Source: Adiantum capillus-veneris (lineage: Eukaryota; Streptophyta; Polypodiopsida; Polypodiales; Pteridaceae). From it: a stretch of DNA of 60,000 bases. Position 1 is the stretch's first letter, and each line of letters begins with the position of its first letter. The notes below the pieces were generated by a model, which was given only the letters and a program-made list of their open reading frames with translations, searched no databases and had not been told where the DNA came from. The translations under genes and the position numbers were made by a program. Below are positions 45,901-57,506 of the stretch, piece after piece. Where the stretch lies: the NCBI GenBank assembly GCA_014529385.2, contig CM043953.1:65428372-65488371 (forward strand). The letters run 5' to 3'.

Positions 45901-47447
45901 GTTTTCCGCAATAGAGCGACCGATAGTTTGAGCAAATGCTGCCAAATCTCCTATTTGAGTAGGTATAATGGGTGTTTGTGCTCCTGGAACCACATGTGAG
46001 ATGGGAGTTGGCCTTGGCCTTGGCATACGCGCGTCTCTTGGGTCCCATATTTCGTATGGTGGTGTACCAGACGGTGGTCCAAAGTTTACAGGCGTGGCCC
46101 TAGGCATAGGGGGTGCCTGATATGGCATGTTATTATTAAATGGCATGGCTCCACTTGTATAAGAGCTTGGATAATGCCATTGTGGATTGTAAGCTCTTGG
46201 AATAATCGGAGGTGTAGGAGTTACATGAGGCTGAGGTACGACAGGTGCACATGATTGATACATACATGTAGGTATAGTTGGGGGTGCTGTGCTACTAGGC
46301 ATCGGTGTAGTGTTAACAAATGAACTCCATAGTGTACTTCTTGTCATGCTCACCACTGGGATATGCATGGTAGCCGTAGTGTCATTAAGAGAAAGATGAG
46401 CTAGATCTGGGAAGGTAAAGCTGCCGCTTGTGGGCTCAGATTGTATTGAGAGTCCTGGCGAAACAACATATGGAGGATCAATGGGGCTCACTGAGGGAGT
46501 CTCCATTTGTGATAGGGTTGGTTGGTTGGCCTTTTCCGTATCCAAGAATCTCATTAGGCCTGTTGAAGGCATGTTGATCCCTGTGTTCTGTCTTTCTAAC
46601 TCGACAATCCTATGGAGGACATCACAGACTTTCTGTTGTTGCTCATCTATGCTAGTAGCACCCGATGTGGATTGTACAACATCTAACCAACCCACATGAT
46701 AAGTGTGTTCTGTGTAGTTAAAGCTTCTGCTTGTAGGTCATACTCCCAATTTTCGTTTAGGAATATCCCATCTAGGCCTGGCGTGCTGGAGGTTTCCCTC
46801 GAAGTGGAAGCATTATTGCTCCCCATCGCTTGCCCCTCCGTGACTACTACCTTGGGAGCACTCGGTTGCTCGGCTGGCATGCTTGTTGTCATAGGAGCCT
46901 TTGCTTTCAGGGCTCGACTTTGTTCTAGCCTTCGTAGGTTCTCAATTTCCCTCTTCCTTGTTGCTTGCATATAGCGTTCGATCTCTTGTACTTCGGCAAG
47001 ACTCCTACCATCAGGTAGTAAAACCTCAGAGGGAGATAGTCCTAAAGGATCAGGAGGTGCAGTGGATGGAACATTCACTTGCACACTCTCAAGAAGCATA
47101 GGGTCCATTTTAGGAATGAATGACAAATTTACCTCCCCACTCCCTTCATTTATTTCATTAACCGCATGTTCGGAGCGAGTAGCTCTACTAAGGGTCTCTT
47201 TTAAGCGGCTGAACACGCTGGACCCGGGCCGTGGGTCCATGGCATGCATGTCTTGACTTGAACTATCAGGGTTTGGTGTAGGATACCCCTCCATGACTTC
47301 GTAGTCAGAGGAAGAATCACTAGACGCGATATGAGGATCTTGGGTCGCACTACCTTGAGTCCCGGCCGAAGGTCCAGAACCTAGGATGGAGGAATAATGG
47401 GTGCCCGCGTAAATGGAGGCACTACCAATATGCTCGTGCTCTAACAC
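42978..47447 (-). pseudogene. Gag and protease of gypsy element 2
   Basis: Read downward from 47447: an acidic, Ser-rich N-terminal part with a KREIENLRRLEQ helix (46683-47447); after a frame shift near 46690, the Gag core (45598-46695, Pro-rich then a KFSGDGDAIKHMEFFEHVC and AGDWYRTL region); after an in-frame TAG at 45598, RDFISRLKNLN and a knuckle CNACGRYGHQEKDC (44989-45564); after a TGA at 44989, a long frame with two further Cys/His motifs (CYECGGPHRVVEC and CNRCGIDHLIAQC) and the protease (LDGGAGVSMV, MILGRPFM). The coding part ends at the inversion junction, not at the open frame's own stop. Confidence 0.85.
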
Positions 47448-48179
47448 TCATCCAGAGGGTAGGTTCATATGACTTGGATCCCCTAGAAGTGTCAGTGAGT
47501 GCCCGTGAAGGCTGCTCACCTAGTAATTTTGGGTGTTTTGCAACCCAAGTCTTTTCTTATTTATTTATTTTTTGATTTTTTGGTCCTTTTTTTCTGACCC
47601 AGCTATAGAATAGAACGTATGATAGCTCAAAACGAGCGTTTCGGTCAGAGGGACGTGCCGTGCTTTACAGCCCTCCGTTTGGTCACTTTATGCCCTCGGA
47701 ATCCCTAAAACCATCAATTTCTAGTAGGGAACTAGGCCCAAATTAGAAAGTCTAAGGGTGCAAGTGGGAAGAGAAGGAAGGAGAGTGGAGGACTTGCCCC
47801 ACATGCTCTCATTCCCTCTTGAGGGGGTAGGGTATATATATAAGAGTGAGTCTAGTATATATCATAGGACTGAGCCCTGGGGAAATGATCCCGATCCCGT
47901 TCAAAATTTTAGTGTAGCCCCCCAGTCACTCACGCTTAAATATTTTCGGTTTTTTTTTTTTTTTGAGGCGACGACCGCGCGCGGTTTAGGCGACCCTTTC
48001 TTGGCCACACACACTGTCAACACCTACCTAACCTCTCTGTCAACAGCTCACAGACAGCTCACTACCTTATCTACTTACTAACAGTGCTGCTAACCACTAA
48101 CTAATCTGTTAACCACTCTGCTAACTGCTTACTGACAGTGGGCTAACTGTCCACCTACTTCCTCTCTCACTACCTTACT

Positions 48180-48335
48180 GTGCAAAGACTGTGTGCAGGA
48201 AAACCTTGACAGAAAACTGTGTACAGACTGTGTGCAAACAGAAATTGCTAACTGTCTATCTACTTATTCATTCACTGCGAACAAGCTAACGACTACTAAT
48301 TGTGCAAAGACTGTGTGCAAACAGAAAACACAACA
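48180..48335. repeat. Leader repeats of element 2
   Basis: The phrase 'gtgcaaagactgtgtgca' or a close variant occurs three times (near 48180, 48222 and 48301), each followed by 'gaaaac' or 'cagaaa'. Upstream, 'gctaac' and 'ctaacag' words recur from 48000 on. The DNA between Gag and the primer-binding site (47.45-48.47 kb) has no gene. It holds a T run near 47950 and this repeated leader. Confidence 0.6.
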
Positions 48336-48473
48336 TTATGCAGAAATCACAGAACTTAGAAATTAACAACTTGCAGAAAAATAACTCATTCCTCTTCCTC
48401 TTCCTCTTCTTTCCTACTACAAACAATTCATAGGAGAAGCACAAAGTGCCTCTTGGGCTTAGTTCAGAGTGAT

Positions 48474-48491
48474 TCCCCGGTAGCGGCGCCA
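48474..48491 (-). promoter_or_regulatory. Primer-binding site of gypsy element 2
   Basis: TGGCGCCGCTACCGGGGA on the minus strand begins four bases inside the 5' LTR. It is close to the tRNA-Asp-type site common in plant gypsy elements (TGGCGCCGTTGCCGGGGA). This fixes 48496-48989 as the 5' LTR and the element strand as minus. Confidence 0.85.
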
Positions 48492-48495
48492 AAAA

Positions 48496-48989
48496 TGTGC
48501 GCTCCTTGCCGCACTGTCGAAGCAAGGGACTTGCCTAACATTGTGTGCGAGCACAGACGGCTCCAAGGACACAACTAGCTTAACTAGTAAGCTCAAAAGA
48601 GGGCAATGGTGTGTCACTCACCGCTCTATGCTCCTGCTGTGGAGGATTCCTCGCCGCCAAAAAGAAGGAGACGCCGCTACGTCGTGCTCAACCGCTTCAC
48701 CGCCGTCGTGCCGCCTCAATGCTCGATCGCACTCTCCCTCTCTCTCTCTCTCTCTCACATACACACACACACAAGGAGGTGAAGAAGAAGAAGATGGAGA
48801 TGGAGATGGAGCAAGAGCACTCTTCAGAGAATAAGTGAATTTTAGGTTTAGTTGGCTTTTATATAAGCTCACCCCATTCACACTTGGGCGCCCATGCTTA
48901 GCCAACTAATCCCTTGAATGTCCCAGTTAGAGTGCGCCTCTCATCGACGATCACTCTTACCCTTTTCCTATTGGACCGACAAGCCCGGT
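48496..48989 (-). repeat. 5' LTR of gypsy element 2
   Basis: It is about 494 bp and shorter than its partner mainly in the (CT)n(AC)n tract (48735-48773). A TATA box (TATATAAA on the element strand) lies at 48858-48865, within about 130 bp of the outer end, so U3 is short. Confidence 0.88.
48858..48865 (-). promoter_or_regulatory. TATA box in the 5' LTR of element 2
   Basis: TATATAAA on the element strand. The 3' LTR and the inverted LTR have the weaker CATATAAA at the same place. Confidence 0.55.
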
Positions 48990-49061
48990 GTTAACCCTCA
49001 CGGCTCACGGACACCCCATCACCTACGACGGACGTGTATTATGTATTTGGTAGAGTCAGGT

Positions 49062-49304
49062 ACCGGGCTTGTCGGACCAATAGGAAAAGGGTAAGAGTGA
49101 TCGCCGATGAGAGGCGCACTCTAACTGGGACATTCAAGGGATTAGTTGGCTAAGCATGGGCGCCCAAGTGTGAATGAGGTGAGCTCATATAAAAGCCAAC
49201 TAAACCTAAAATTCACTTATTCTCTCATTTGTGCAATAGAAGAGTGCTCTTGCTCCATCTCCATCTCCATCTTCTTCTTCTTCACCTCCTTGTGTGTGTG
49301 TGTA

Positions 49305-49348
<44 letters not shown>

Positions 49349-49591
49349 TGTGTGCGATCGAGCATTATGAAGGCATGACGGCGGCGAAGCGGTTGAGCGC
49401 GGCACGACTGCAGCTTCTTCTTCATCGCGGCGAGGAATCCACCACGAAGGCGAGCGTAGAGCGGTGAGTGACACACCCTTTGCTCTCTTGAGCTTGCTAG
49501 TTTAGGCTTGTTGTGTGCTTGGAGCCATTTGTGGCTCGCACACGGTGTATCAGCAAGTCCTTTGCTTTGACAGTGCGGCAAGGAGCGCACA
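49062..49591 (+). repeat. Inverted third LTR of the element 2 family
   Basis: It is the reverse complement of the element 2 LTR, with more differences than the other two show from each other. Left of it, 48990-49061 is a shortened arm; right of it, 49592-49690 is the same arm in the opposite direction. The result is LTR, arm, inverted LTR, inverted arm. The GA run at about 49310-49340 belongs to the LTR. Confidence 0.85.
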
Positions 49592-49885
49592 CCCGGTACC
49601 TGACTCTACCAAATAAATAATACAATGTCCACCGTAGGTTACAACGTCCGTCTCGTAGGTGATAGGGTGTCCGTGAGCCGTGAGGGTTAATACTGTCACA
49701 CCATCTTTCACCTCAGTCTGGATGTCATCCGGAGTAGAAATGATGGCAAATATTTTAATGTTACCACAACCCTCGTAATCCCTAGGATTCACCATGGGAA
49801 ATCTTGCTAGGAAATCAAGCAATAGAGGGACACTGCTAACATTATTCCAAAACAAACTCACCTTGCATGATGAAGATGAAGCCAT
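49592..49885 (-). pseudogene. Copy of the element 2 3' accessory ORF
   Basis: The minus-strand frame starts MASSSSCKV, continues through LLLDFLARFPMVNPRDYEG and ends in the cassette LTLTAHGHPITYETDVV then YLVESGTG, at which point it runs into the inverted LTR. The same cassette adjoins the 3' LTR of element 2 after a different front part. No known domain is recognised. I take it as the 3' coding end of a related element. Confidence 0.45.
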
Positions 49886-50079
49886 TGCTTGGCAAATCTA
49901 GTAGTGGGAGCTGGATATCTATGTATGTTTTAGCTTACACCTCACCCTATATTTATAGGCAATCACCACATTCAAATACAAAATATGAAGCTCACTGTAT
50001 TTTACTTTATCATCAAACATATCCTGAACTAGGTATGTTGGTTAGAGGCCTAATTAGTATTAATCCCTCCTATATACAT

Positions 50080-50504
50080 AATTGTCTATTTACCCCTACC
50101 TATTTCCCCCCCTTTTCTCCCTCTCTACCACCCTCTTACCCTCCCTCTCCCCATTTCCATCTCTTTCTCTCTCCAACTCCATATCTTCATCCATCCCTTT
50201 TTTCTCTCTTTCACTTTTCCATGGTGTCTCTATCTCTATAATTCTCCCACCATTCCTCTCTTTCTATCTAGATCTCTTCTCCCTCTATATTCCCAATCTC
50301 TTTCCACTTATCTCTCAATCAAAGCTCTTTCCCCATCCAACTTTATTTATCTCCCTCCCCATTTCTACTTCATATCTCTCCCCCTCTTTTATGTCTCCAC
50401 ATCCCTCCCTCTCTTTGGAGCCCCTTATCTCTAGCGCTTTTCCTCCATTTCCATTTCTTTCTCTTGCTCACTTTCCCTTCACACACTCTCTCTAATTGTT
50501 ACCC

Positions 50505-50567
<63 letters not shown>

Positions 50568-50655
50568 ACCCCTCTCTAACTTATTCCCGTTCTCTGACTC
50601 CCTCTTTTCCCCTACCACTCAATTTATCTATCTCTTTCTCTCTCTCAAGCCTTCA

Positions 50656-50748
<93 letters not shown>

Positions 50749-50760
50749 GCACAACAAAAA
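50080..50760 (+). repeat. Long pyrimidine tract ending in (CT)n(AC)n
   Basis: About 400 bp of C/T-rich plus-strand text leads into a pure CT run (50511-50564), a second CT run (50659-50704) and an AC run (50705-50747). Frames across it code only Ser/Leu/His repeats and are not genes. From 50.76 to 51.19 kb no gene is seen. Confidence 0.9.
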
Positions 50761-51195
50761 ACGCAGCTGTTTTTTGATCTAGTAGACAATAGTTCACTCT
50801 TTTGATCATAACTTCCTCATCTGAACTCCGATTTGGGTGATCTATAGAGGATCTATAGCCTCAATCAAAGAGCACGACACCCTCTACGCATTCATGTAAA
50901 GACAAAAAAATTTAGAGTTATGAAAGGCGTTTCTGTAGCAGTATTTCGAAGTGAACAGGTTCAAGAAATTTGACTCTCATCTCTTATTTTATATACATTG
51001 TCTTTCGGCACTCGCAAGGGTTCTTCTTCTTTAATAAAGTCCACAACCATTGTGGAAAATGATCCAAAATCTCCTAAGTGTGGAGATAGTAACACAACCA
51101 CCCAACCAACGACATTGGAAACCATGATCATGGCATACTTGGTATCATTGTAAGAGACTGTAAACAAACAAGGCGAAGACTTACATGCACTTGCA

Positions 51196-52240
51196 ATGGA
51201 GAATGGCACACTAAGGGTACTTGTGGTTGAGAATGAGAATCTCAAGAGGACACTTGAGATGCAAACAACACGTTTGATGCAACTTGAAGAGGAAGTCAAG
51301 GAATGTAAATGCTCTCTTGTGGACTTGAATGCTTTGAAGGAGTGCATGAGCAAAGTAAAGCATGACCATGTATTGAAAGAGGAGAAATTTGACACCATGA
51401 GCCGGGATGTATGCGACATGAAAAATGTATGCACAAACAAGTCTTTGGCTGATGTATGTGGTAACAATGTGGTTCCTACTTCCTCACTCATGCAAGCTAT
51501 GGTTCAAACAAAGAATGTTGAGGATGTGGATGTGGAGGAGTTGAAGGAATGAGAGTGACGTTCCAAGAACATTGTTATTTGTCGAAATCCTAAAGATAAG
51601 TTAGAGACACCTCCTTCTCTTGCCATTGTTATTAAAGATTTCTTCAAAACCCACTTTGGCATGTCTGGAGTTATGGTCTATGGAGCACATAAAGTGGGGA
51701 AGCAAGGAGCTCCTCGCTCGGGAGAATGGCCAATTGTATGCACCATGCCGGATGAGACCAAACGAAAGATTATCCTTGATAATAGTTGGATCTATTTGGG
51801 GGATACAAAATGTTTTGTATGTGAAGATTGCACTATTAAGCAACAAAATATGTGTCACAAGTCATATGAGGAAAAGAATAAGAAAAACAATGAGATTTCT
51901 CACGAAGAAAATGTGCCCAATGAGGAGGCAAGTTGGCTCTATTTGAGGGATACATAATGTTTGTTTGTAAAGATCTCACTATTAAGCAACAAAATATGCG
52001 TTGCAAGGCATATGAGGAAAAGAATAAGAAAAACAAGGAGATTTCTCATGAAAATAATAGTTGGATCTATTTGAGGGATACAAAATGTTTTGTATGTGAA
52101 GATCGCACTATTAAGCAACAAAATATGCGTCGCAAGGCATATGAGGAAAAGAATAAGAAAAACAAGGAGATTTCTCACGAAGAAAATGTTCCCAAGGAGG
52201 AGGCAAGTCCCTCGAGCAAATATTTGCAAGAAGTATGATC
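51196..52240 (+). pseudogene. Coiled-coil plus LINE ORF1-like remnant with tandem triplication
   Basis: The first frame (51196-51552, 118 codons) is a heptad-rich coiled coil (LVVENENLKRTLEMQTTRL). After a stop, 51661-51957 resembles the folded part of LINE ORF1 or similar nucleic-acid-binding proteins: GEWPIVCTMPDETKRKI, then DNSWIYLGDTKCFVCED, then a basic KQQNM-KAYEEKNKKNKE helix. The latter 45 or so codons are repeated three times in tandem. Stops and a frame change disrupt it. No reverse transcriptase follows. The LINE link is a weak structural guess. Confidence 0.4.
51786..52206 (+). repeat. Tandem triplication, units of about 147, 128 and 145 bp
   Basis: Units begin at the 'ttgg(a/c)tctattt' phrase at 51786, 51933 and 52061 and contain 'actattaagcaacaaaatatg' and a run of 'aagaaaaacaa'. 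The middle unit lacks the last 18-20 bp, which shifts the reading frame. Confidence 0.9.
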
Positions 52241-52456
52241 TTGTAAATAAGTGGATTTTACATGTTGTCGTGAAAACCTGTCAGTGTACTGTGAGAGTGA
52301 TATATGGCCTTGTATTTTTTTTTGAAGCAATTGAATATTTTGTTTGTTTGTGGCTAGCCTGTATAAACGTGCAGTCAATGTGGTTGTCCTTTCTTGGTAG
52401 TTGATCTAGTCAATCGTAGGATCCCACCACTCACTTCGTGATTCGTCCTTTAACAT

Positions 52457-52460
<4 letters not shown>

Positions 52461-52508
<48 letters not shown>
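52461..52508. repeat. (CT)n microsatellite
   Basis: A CT run with one GT interruption near its end. The flanking 52.24-52.9 kb has no intact gene. Confidence 0.9.
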
Positions 52509-52908
52509 GTCGTTTTTTTGAGAAAACCCACATCATGTGATGCTCTACAAGGCACCCATAGGAGGGTTACATGACCTTGCTGTGTTTCATTGTCAAGAAT
52601 TGATACTATAGAAATTACTAAGATAAACATTTGCAGATTGAGCATGGATGATCTTGTTGACAACAACATCTGCAGTACCTGCCAATTGATATGTAATGTT
52701 CTCTGTTGGATTGTTGAATATAACTCTTCCCCCCCCCCCTGCAAATCCCCCACTGTGTGCTACGTAATGTAGAGGGAGATTTTTTGCCTTTATGCCTCGA
52801 TCTTGCACAAGGGGCATAGAGGAATGTTTTTTTAATAAAATTACCAACTGGTCTATTTTCCACGAAAAGCTTCCTCAAAAGCTCCCTTGGATATTCCCTA
52901 CTCTCGAC

Positions 52909-53735
52909 CTATGAGACTACAAACTGAATATCTAACCTTGTGTTGCATACATAAATAAGGCATCCAACAACAATTTGGTAAAGAGTGACATCGGTAGGAT
53001 CACCAGCATCATGAAGACTCAATTTTAAACCTGTTTCTTTAGGAGTGGAAATAGGTTTGCAATCCTCAAGTCCAAACTTACATAGCAATGTCTCTATGTA
53101 ACTTGTTTGACACAAGGCAATACCACCATCACAGCTTGAATTGTGCCCAAATAATGATGCAGCAACCCCGAATCTTTCATCTTGAAAGTAACATTTAAAT
53201 CAACCTTAAATTCAGCAATATGTGCTCAATCGAATCAATGATTAGCAAATCATCCACTTATAGAACAACAATGAGAAGTACATCACCCTCATGATTTATA
53301 TACAAAGTTCTTTCTATCGGATTGTTACGAAAGCCTCTTTTGACCAAATGAGTGTCATCTTTCTTATACCAAGCACAAGGAGACTACTTCAACCCATACA
53401 AATTAGCTTTTTTTCATTTGCACAATTTATCCTCTTGTCCTTTCTTGAGAAAATTGTGAGGCCGTGTTACATAAACTTCCTCAAATATGTCACCATTCAA
53501 GAAAGTAGTAACAATGTCTGATTGATGTACATCCCAACCAAAATGAGCTACCAATGCACATAGAAAATTCAAAGTAGTCATACAATAGATGGGAGCAAAA
53601 GTCTCTTCATAATCTATGCCTTTCTACCGTGCATAGCCTCTTGCAACAAGTTGAGCCTTATAGCGATCAATCTCACCATCCAGATTATATTTTAACTTGT
53701 AAACCCACTTCATACCAATGGTGACTATATGACAG
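52909..53735 (-). pseudogene. Ty1/copia reverse transcriptase remnant
   Basis: Read downward from 53735: GMKWVYKLK, ARLVARGY-like text, a DYEETFAP block, a D-N-x-FLNGD-like block, the VDDLLI active-site block, then in the open end (52909-53115) CQTSYIETLL, CKPISTP, and a CLIYVCNTRLDI block. At least five in-frame stops are present, including one just before the VDD motif. It has no LTRs and is a separate insertion from the one at 19.6 kb. Confidence 0.85.
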
Positions 53736-54263
53736 CTATGACTGAGGATTCTTGTGCAGAATTGACTGTAAACGGAGGACTGACATATCTAGCCCCTTGA
53801 CCCGTGACCTTGATGGACATGGAGGATCCACTCAGTGATTGTAGATTGCCATCATTATGATCCCTAATCTCTAGTACATCATACTAGTTAGTCATGTGGT
53901 TCAGCCTATCATGCATCACCAGAGTATGAGAAAAAGCAGGGTCATGATCTACAGCTTTTGAGGGACTAGTTAATGCTGCTTTCTTGGCGGTGATGATCTA
54001 CAAGCATATGAGGATGAGCTACAAGCCCAGCCTCTCAAATTTGTTTGATTGCCATTTGTAATTTCAACATTTCTTTGATGGTGGACGCTGACAACCTAAG
54101 ATTACTCCTCTCTTAGGACCTTGATCAAGACTGGTGCTCATCACATCAATACAAAGTTCATTCACTTATAAAGACCCAATCCCATGACCAACATTTCCAC
54201 TTTAAATATGATGATTCATATTACCATCATAATTGTGACTTTTGACCAACCAAGGATCTTTTG

Positions 54264-54267
<4 letters not shown>
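53736..54267. other. No gene seen
   Basis: This may be the region between copia integrase and RT, but I cannot recognise any motif in it. Confidence 0.4.
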
Positions 54268-54301
<34 letters not shown>

Positions 54302-54317
54302 CTCAAGCTTGGGTGCT

Positions 54318-54370
<53 letters not shown>
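54268..54370. repeat. (CT)n and (GA)n arms around a 21 bp spacer
   Basis: CT repeats at 54268-54298 and GA repeats at 54320-54370 are complementary. They can pair along 30 bp or more around the loop 54299-54319, which itself contains AAGCTCAAGCTT. Confidence 0.95.
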
Positions 54371-54372
<2 letters not shown>

Positions 54373-54640
54373 AAGAATAGCTCAGGACATCCAGTGGGAT
54401 GTAGAGATGCCATTAAGGAATGTGGCTCAAAAAGTTTCCATGTATTTGAGTGGGGTTTGTAGATCTCTAGATTGCGACAATCGTCATCAATAACACCACC
54501 AAAAGCTATGAACTTGAATGAGGCCGAACAAGGATCATCAATGATGCCCAACAATACAGAACATCGGGAGTACATAGCAGGAGGAGTATCATTCCATCTC
54601 AATTTGATGGGAAAGGATAATAAGTGAGCTTGGTGAAGCT
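54371..54640 (-). pseudogene. F-box/kelch-like gene fragment
   Basis: The minus-strand frame has the kelch-like pattern FKFIAFGGVIDDD then an EIYKPHSNTWKLFEP block, preceded by LRWNDTPPAMYSR. This is how many plant F-box/kelch proteins read (YKVIVAGG...VYDS-T--W). It breaks into the GA repeat at its 3' end and has no F-box in view, so it is a captured or decayed piece. Confidence 0.4.
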
Positions 54641-54824
54641 AGCTTTGGAGCGAGCTGCCCCTCCCCCCCCTCCACCCCTGCCACTCACTACCACCAGATG
54701 ACGCCCATTGCTGCCTCTGCCCCACCGGTGGCAAGTGGCACTTTTTTTGAGCCGTCACAACCCCTCTTGCTTCTCCACATTGCACCGCTAACTTGCAATC
54801 CCCCTCCTCTCTCAACCTTCAATT

Positions 54825-54825
<1 letters not shown>

Positions 54826-54858
<33 letters not shown>

Positions 54859-54906
54859 CCCCCCATCCTCTTCCTCTGTATCTCTAACACAATCTCTCAT
54901 GATTTC

Positions 54907-54955
<49 letters not shown>

Positions 54956-55016
54956 TTGTTTCTCCCTTCTTTCTTACTATGCCCCCCCCCCCCCCCCCCC
55001 CCCCCCTCTCTCTCTC
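54826..55016. repeat. CT runs and a poly-C tract
   Basis: Two CT runs (54826-54854 and 54915-54952) and a run of about 25 C (54982-55006) lie in pyrimidine-rich DNA. No gene is seen here. Confidence 0.9.
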
Positions 55017-55019
55017 TCC

Positions 55020-56304
55020 CCTCATGATGTCAACAGGCATATAAACAAGTCTTGGTGGAGAACCCCCCCTGAAAATACACCCCTCTCAAAACATAACTCA
55101 ACCCACAAAAAGAACCTTGGAAGAAAACACCTCCTACAAAGAAATTGGGTGTAAAGAGAAGAGTGGTAACCTCATTAAAAGGGAAACCTAAAACTGACCA
55201 CCCCCACTCCCCTCACCTAAAATACAATTAAAAAATACCTCCCACTCCTCCCCGCTTTTTCTTTGCATGACTAAGTTTATTTGGAGGGAACCAAGAACTT
55301 GGGGAAACCTATATAAGGACAAGACTCCCAAAAAGATTATTGCAAGAGGATTTCATACTATCTCACCAAGTGCTGTACTTCTTGCAACTCTCCAAGCCTA
55401 CACCATGGACCCTCCCAACCAGCTGTTGTTGAGTGGCATAAAATGGTAACCATCTTTTTGCAACATTTGTCAGCCTACTCAACGTCCTCTTCCTCATATG
55501 TGTATATATTTTTCTACGCTATTAAGTTATCTAGAGTAAATTCCCCCTCTTCGTTTAACCTTTGTGGCGACACACCCATTATACTCTTCCCAAAAATGTC
55601 ACCTTAGTCATATATTTATATTACCACCCTTTTCTTTTTTGCTTTGTAAATAGAATAAACATACAATAACCAACTATATACCGCCAAACTTTCTTACCTC
55701 TTATGAATTAGTAGTAGAAAAATAATATATCCATCTTCCACCCCATATAGATAAATTCCCATGGAAATCAACTCTCCACTTGTCTTTACCAAAGATTATG
55801 GTCCCTCTCTACAAGTCTTCTATGCCCCCTACATAGGTGGCCCAATATCTCTTAAGAATATACATATAGTTTCTCTCCTTTCAAAAAGACTCCAATTGTA
55901 TATTCTTTTCACAAGAAAATAATATTGGGCCCTCTATTTGTTTAAGCATCATAGCCTTTTGAAAAAGCATGATTCCCCTTGGATGCATACAAGCAAAGGG
56001 CCCATACAAGAAGACTTGGAAGCAAAAGGTTCCCTAGCCTAGTGTGGACCTTCCAAACCGAATTCCTTGGAACATGGGCGTGAAGAATAGTCCAAATTCA
56101 TATCAAACATGTTGAGAAGGTCAATTTTGCCTTTTGAAGCATGCCATTCCGAGCTACAGGTAAAAAGTTATGGTCAAAATAGTGTAAATCTGTCAGATTC
56201 ACAGCAAAAGGGAACTGTAAATCAAGTAAATCAAGAGGGTGAGATCTTATTTTTCCCCTACTCATCTTCTAGAAGAGCAATGAGTGTTCAAGGTCACTTG
56301 CATG
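55020..56304. other. No gene seen
   Basis: AT-rich DNA with short frames only (for example 55267-55449, 60 codons, no motif). Its right end adjoins the presumed LTR of element 3. Confidence 0.45.
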
Positions 56305-57501
56305 TGATGGGACCAACCTAAAGATGCTTTCTAAATGCCAAGACAGACAAGTTGAGATACCCCGCAGGAGCCACTCGTAGGGCCTCATGGTGGGGCCCAC
56401 CTACATTATGCACCCCTATGGAGCCTTCACGGTCTAAAATGATATTTTTGGTGAATAAATAGTCCCTTTTATGTCCAATATTCAATGAGTGGTCAAAGGA
56501 CACTTAATTAGGTCTAATCACTTACTCTAATTAAGTGTAGCATAATCCCACTCCTACACAACTATAAATAGCCCCCCTTGGAGAGACTCAAGGACACACA
56601 CCTATATTTTCAACTTCATGTTGTTTCTTGATCAATAGTAGAGAAAACCCCAACTCTCCCTCTTTCACATCCTCCCTCCTAACCCTCCTCTTTGGAAGAA
56701 GTGCAACTCTATTCTCCACTCTTTCCATTCTACAATCTCTTACTCCATCAACCCAATAAATCATTTGTAGCACCTCAATAACTTGTAAATACATCATGAT
56801 CTCTCTCATGGTTATGTTAATGATCATGGAATCATCTTCAAAACTTTCAAGTGTCGCAATTCGTGATGGTTAGCGAGCGTCTGTCCTCCCCTTTAAAGGT
56901 GTGCGAGAAATCAAGTAAGTGTTCTATTCTCAATTTACCATTGGTTTGTTTCTCCACACTTATTCAATTGGTCTAAAGAAATTTCTCACTCCAACTCTCT
57001 TTTGCTTCATTACATATGCATGTGGCTACCTCTTATGGTGATTTTATTTGTGTCACAGTATTGCATAGATGGAGATGAGCTCTCTATGCAAAGTGTGTTA
57101 GTTTGATGTAAGTGATTCTCTTGTGTGTTTGAGAGGTAAGTCTTGTGCGCATGATTTTTTTGATGAGTGCTTGAGAGAGGAAGAGTTTGGATGTATTATG
57201 GGTATTCTTATGGGGAGAAGGTGAATGCTATTCCACAAATTGCATATTTCATTTTGATGCACGGCATTGGGTTGCATAATCGTTGATGGTGTTCAAGTGT
57301 CCAAAGTGTATATAGAGTAAGGGGGTTTTCAAAGTGTGTTGGTTGAGTGGGTGAGTGCAAGTGTTATTTTGATTGTTTTCCTTCTCCACTCCCAAAAGAA
57401 GGTGGTGCCCCAAGTAGTGTGCGTACCTCTTTACGAACATTTTGTGAGGGTAGGCCCATTGGTTTGGGTTTTGAGGACCCATTTCAAAAAGCTCGCCCTC
57501 A
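56305..57501 (+). repeat. Presumed 5' LTR of gypsy element 3
   Basis: The right end is set by the primer-binding site, five bases after ...GCCCTCA. The left end is a guess: TGATGGGACC at 56305 is the best match to the inverted right end. Inside lie a TATA box (56563-56570) and AATAAA-type text near 56755. The partner LTR is outside the window. Confidence 0.5.
56563..56570 (+). promoter_or_regulatory. TATA box of gypsy element 3
   Basis: TATAAATA in a C/A-rich setting, followed by a pyrimidine-rich leader, as is usual for plant LTR promoters. Confidence 0.6.
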
Positions 57502-57506
57502 TAAAG

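Larger units (their letters stand above)
32448..48989 (-). mobile_element. Gypsy element 2: rearranged Ty3/gypsy LTR retrotransposon
   Basis: Direct LTRs of about 0.5 kb enclose a 15.5 kb internal region read on the minus strand: Asp-type primer-binding site, leader, Gag, zinc knuckle, protease, RT, RNase H, integrase, and a 3' extension. It carries a 1.3 kb internal inversion, a repeated RT segment, an embedded foreign fragment, two in-frame stops in Gag, and frame breaks in Gag and integrase. LTRs differ at about ten of the first 240 bp. I found no target-site duplication, and the right flank is itself an inverted copy of element 3' sequence. Confidence 0.8.

Noticed and set aside
52593-52878. 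Minus-strand frames left of the copia RT remnant as copia RNase H
   Set aside because: I could not align the expected RNase H motifs. Both frames may be chance or an unrelated scrap.
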